Assembly: GCA_045634085.1 (NCBI GenBank)
Contig: JAZQZM010000078.1
Coordinates: forward strand, 1 to 14,508
Origin: HGM04593 sp045634085
GTDB lineage: Bacteria > Bacteroidota > Bacteroidia > Bacteroidales > Bacteroidaceae
DNA length: 14,508 nucleotides
Direction of reading: 5' to 3'
Positions 12,058 to 14,508 of this stretch are shown in pieces. Position 1 is the stretch's first letter. Every line of letters starts with the position of its first letter. The notes beneath the pieces are model-generated. The model was not told where the DNA came from and did no database searches. It saw only the letters and a program-made list of their open reading frames with translations. Made by a program: the position numbers and the translations under genes.

Positions 12058-13317
12058 ATGGATATTAAATTAGAAAAGAAAACCGGTTGGCGTGCAGTGT
12101 TCAGCAAGAAAAGTATTCCTTATCTCTTTTGTGCTCTATTGGCAGTGCTTGTAGTGTGGATTCTTGTCAGGGAGAACACTTCTACCTTGCGTGTCAATAC
12201 AGCTACAATAACGGTTTCGAATGTCGAGGAGGGAGAGTTCAATGATTATGCAAGTCTCAGCGGTACGGTCCAGCCAATGACCACTATGCAGCTTTCGCCA
12301 TTGGAGAGTGGTGTTGTGGAACGCATTGTTGCCGAGGAGGGAACAAGCGTAAAGGCTGGCGATGTGATTCTTGAGATGACAAACAAGCAGCTCTCTATGC
12401 AGATTCTGCAGTCCGAGGCCGATTTGGCCGAGAAGCAGAACATTCTGCGCAACACTCTCATCTCAATGGAGCAGGAACGTCTTTCACTGCGTCAGGAGAT
12501 GCTTCAGCTCGACCTTGACGTCACCCGTAAACAGCGTTCTTACGAGCAGAACCGTGAACTTTATGAGAGTGAACTCATTTCGCGTGAGGTCTACTTGCAG
12601 TCTAAGGAAGATTATGAACTTGCCGTAGCAAGGCGGTCACTTGTTGCCGAACGTCAGAAACAGGATTCACTCTATCGCACCGTTCAGGTGGCTCAGCTTG
12701 ATGAGAATCTACGTTCAATGCAGCTCAATATGCAGCTTATACGTGAACGAGTGGGCAACCTCAAGGTAAAGGCTCCCATTGACGGCGAGGTAGGCATGCT
12801 TAATGTAGTGCTTGGCCAGACACTTTCTCAGGGAAGTGCCATTGGTCAGATAAACGATCTTTCGGCATATAAGGTAACAGCAATGGTCGATGAACATTAT
12901 ATCGACCGTGTGGTGACTGGTCTCACAGCTTCGTTTGTGCGTCAGGACAACAGTTTCGACATGTCGCTACGCAAAGTCTACCCCGAGGTACGTGAGGGAA
13001 AGTTCAGGGTCGATTTGGTTTTCAACGGTGAGTTACCCGACAATATCCGTTCGGGACAGACTTACAACCTCAATCTGCAGCTAGGACAGCCTGTTGAGGC
13101 GGTGTATATCCCGCGTGGCGCGTTCTTCCAGAAGACAGGTGGCCGCTGGATATATGTTGTCGATGCTACGGGCGAAAAGGCCTACCGCCGCGAGATTCGC
13201 ATAGGCCGCCAGAATCCAAGATTCTATGAGGTACTTGAGGGTCTTGCACCGGGTGAAAAGGTGATAACCTCTTCCTATGACAATTTTGGCGACAACGAAG
13301 AACTGATTTTGAAATAA
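12058..13317 (+). CDS. HlyD/AcrA-type periplasmic adaptor (membrane fusion protein)
   Basis: 419 residues. A basic cytoplasmic N-terminus (KLEKKTGWRAVFSKK) is followed by one membrane anchor at about 19-37, and the remainder is periplasmic. The first half of the lipoyl-like domain is at 80-107 (SPLESGVVERIVAEEGTSV). A long heptad-rich coiled-coil hairpin follows (about 112-235, EADLAEKQNILRN to MQLIRERVG), with the turn near NRELYESELIS. The second lipoyl half is LKVKAPIDGEVGMLNVVLGQ. Then come a beta-barrel domain and a membrane-proximal domain ending GLAPGEKVITSSYDNFGD. The protein links an inner-membrane transporter to TolC. The permease starts 13 nt after its stop, so the partner is an ABC transporter, not an RND pump. 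Confidence 0.92.
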   Translation: MDIKLEKKTGWRAVFSKKSIPYLFCALLAVLVVWILVRENTSTLRVNTATITVSNVEEGEFNDYASLSGTVQPMTTMQLSPLESGVVERIVAEEGTSVKAGDVILEMTNKQLSMQILQSEADLAEKQNILRNTLISMEQERLSLRQEMLQLDLDVTRKQRSYEQNRELYESELISREVYLQSKEDYELAVARRSLVAERQKQDSLYRTVQVAQLDENLRSMQLNMQLIRERVGNLKVKAPIDGEVGMLNVVLGQTLSQGSAIGQINDLSAYKVTAMVDEHYIDRVVTGLTASFVRQDNSFDMSLRKVYPEVREGKFRVDLVFNGELPDNIRSGQTYNLNLQLGQPVEAVYIPRGAFFQKTGGRWIYVVDATGEKAYRREIRIGRQNPRFYEVLEGLAPGEKVITSSYDNFGDNEELILK

Positions 13318-13330
13318 TGGAAGCAAAACA

Positions 13331-14508
13331 ATGAATCAAAAAACAATAACCATGTATATAAAAAATTTCATAACATTGCTGAAACGTTACACCACATCGT
13401 CGGTACTCAACATTCTTGGAATGGCTGTTGCCTTTGCAGCGGTGTATCTGATAATGGTGCAGGTAAACTATGACCTGTCATATAATAAAGGCATCCCCAA
13501 TGCCGCTAACATCTACCGTCTCGAACATCCCAATTTTGCCGAGGAGGGGTATTGGGATATCACATGGGCTCGTCAGTTGCCCGACGATCTATGCAAGGAT
13601 ATTCCCGAGATTGAAAAGAGTGCCACAATAACACCTACCGGACATTTCAATATAAACTCCGTTTATTCGAGAAAGTTAGACGACCGCATAGACAATATCG
13701 AGTTGAACCTGTGTGAGACAGAGCATGAGGGACTGGAGATTCTTGGCATTGAGGTTATCGAGGGCTCGCTCGAAAATGTGATAGACCACTATTCGTTGGT
13801 TCTTAAAGAGTCTGCTGCAAAAAGGTTCAATCTCTCTGTAGGTGATGTATTGTGCTACGGCCGCGATGCGAATGAGGAGAATGCAACTGCTACAGTAGTC
13901 GCAATATGCAAGGACACACCTTCACCAAGTATTCTTGACGGAACAGACGGTTGGGGTGGTATGTCTGTTGCTCAGGAGAATGAGAACCCCAACAATTGGA
14001 ACAACCCTTATTACATACAGCTCGCAGACGGTGCATCATCCGATGCCGTTGTTGAGAAGATGAAAGAGGCTTTGCTTCGTCTACTCAATGTAGAGCACGA
14101 ATTGTATGCTGATGAAGAAACCGTAGAGCAATACATTAAAATGGCTACTCCGCGCCTTAATCCGTTGACTGAACTCTATTTCTCGAGTGATGTCAGCAGT
14201 GCTTATCACGAGGTGGGCAACAGATTGACTACATATACCTTCATTGCAATAGCTGTGCTTATAATTCTAATTGCAATGATAAACTTTGTGAATTTCTTTT
14301 TTGCACTCATTCCCGTGCGCATAAAGGCAATAAACACATACAAGGTCTTTGGTGCATCGACATTGAGGCTGCGCCTTAACTTTATTATAGAAGCCGTAGG
14401 GCTTGTAGCTACATCACTTGCCGTTGCTGCTCTATTCGTTGAACTGTTTGCCGAGACACCAATGGTCAACCAACTCTCTACATCAATTTCATTCAGCAAT
14501 AATTGGGG
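13331..14508 (+). CDS. FtsX/MacB-type ABC transporter permease, partial
   Basis: The frame is open from ATG 13331 to the right edge (392 codons), with no stop reached, so the gene is cut by the window. Start could also be ATG 13352 (MYIKNFITLLKRY), which fits relatives equally well. First membrane helix at about 22-45 (TSSVLNILGMAVAFAAVYLI), then a periplasmic MacB_PCD-type domain (about 50-295), then helix 2 (about 299-323, FIAIAVLIILIAMINFVNFF). A cytoplasmic coupling loop with RIKAINTYKVFGAS and helix 3 follow. The layout matches type VII (MacB/Lol-like) permeases, which are normally about 700-800 residues in Bacteroidetes when two such units are fused. No ATPase is present within the window. 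With the TolC and HlyD genes it forms one operon. Confidence 0.88.
   Translation, partial: MNQKTITMYIKNFITLLKRYTTSSVLNILGMAVAFAAVYLIMVQVNYDLSYNKGIPNAANIYRLEHPNFAEEGYWDITWARQLPDDLCKDIPEIEKSATITPTGHFNINSVYSRKLDDRIDNIELNLCETEHEGLEILGIEVIEGSLENVIDHYSLVLKESAAKRFNLSVGDVLCYGRDANEENATATVVAICKDTPSPSILDGTDGWGGMSVAQENENPNNWNNPYYIQLADGASSDAVVEKMKEALLRLLNVEHELYADEETVEQYIKMATPRLNPLTELYFSSDVSSAYHEVGNRLTTYTFIAIAVLIILIAMINFVNFFFALIPVRIKAINTYKVFGASTLRLRLNFIIEAVGLVATSLAVAALFVELFAETPMVNQLSTSISFSNNW

Noticed and set aside
1..14508. CRISPR array, tRNA, rRNA or toxin-antitoxin pair
   Set aside because: No regularly spaced repeats, no cloverleaf-like segments and no rRNA sequence recognised on either strand; the one unknown gene (10168-10434) has no partner gene.

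Overview
The window looks like chromosomal DNA of a Bacteroidales bacterium (Bacteroides/Prevotella-like). The evidence is protein signatures: a DUF4476 secreted protein, an RF2 with SPY instead of SPF, a YbeY with HGILHLCGIND, a citrulline-deacetylase-type ArgE and an ISAon1-like transposase start. Promoters also fit the Bacteroidetes pattern, TTG or TTTG, about 20 bp, then TAnnTTTG. Genus cannot be fixed from this alone.

Layout. 1-264: end of an insertion sequence, with a transposase start running off the left edge and AT-rich terminal DNA carrying two copies of a GCTGAC(c/a)CAAAA motif. 458-832: small bacterial PH-domain protein with its own promoter and a perfect 40-bp palindromic terminator. 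907-1052: nested inverted-repeat (MITE/REP-like) element. 1060-1494 (-): DUF4476 secreted protein. 1637-3124 (-): Wzx/MATE-type polysaccharide flippase. 3145-3266: second, unrelated nested inverted-repeat element. 3301-4320 (-): ruvB, preceded by a previously uncalled 32-residue membrane microprotein (4378-4476, -). 4587-4997 (+): VanZ-like protein, transcribed divergently from the microprotein out of a shared palindromic promoter region. 5227-6821 (-): prfB (RF2) followed 8 nt later by a CYTH triphosphatase-like gene. 7013-8474 (+): argE-type M20 deacetylase and a DUF2752 membrane protein. 8487-10148 (-): SpmA-SpmB fusion followed by ybeY. 10168-10434 (+): orphan small protein with a terminator over its stop codon. 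10632-14508 (+): TolC outer-membrane factor, HlyD-type adaptor and the start of an FtsX/MacB-type ABC permease, cut by the right edge.

Most of the window is housekeeping: recombination (RuvB), translation termination (RF2), rRNA maturation (YbeY), arginine synthesis (ArgE) and envelope sugar export (flippase). The last 4 kb is a tripartite efflux or secretion operon whose ATPase is not inside the window. I see no CRISPR, tRNA, rRNA or obvious defence system. The items most worth a second look are the 32-residue microprotein before ruvB, the two nested inverted-repeat elements, the face-to-face TATATTTG promoters, and the competing hairpins at the tolC start codon.
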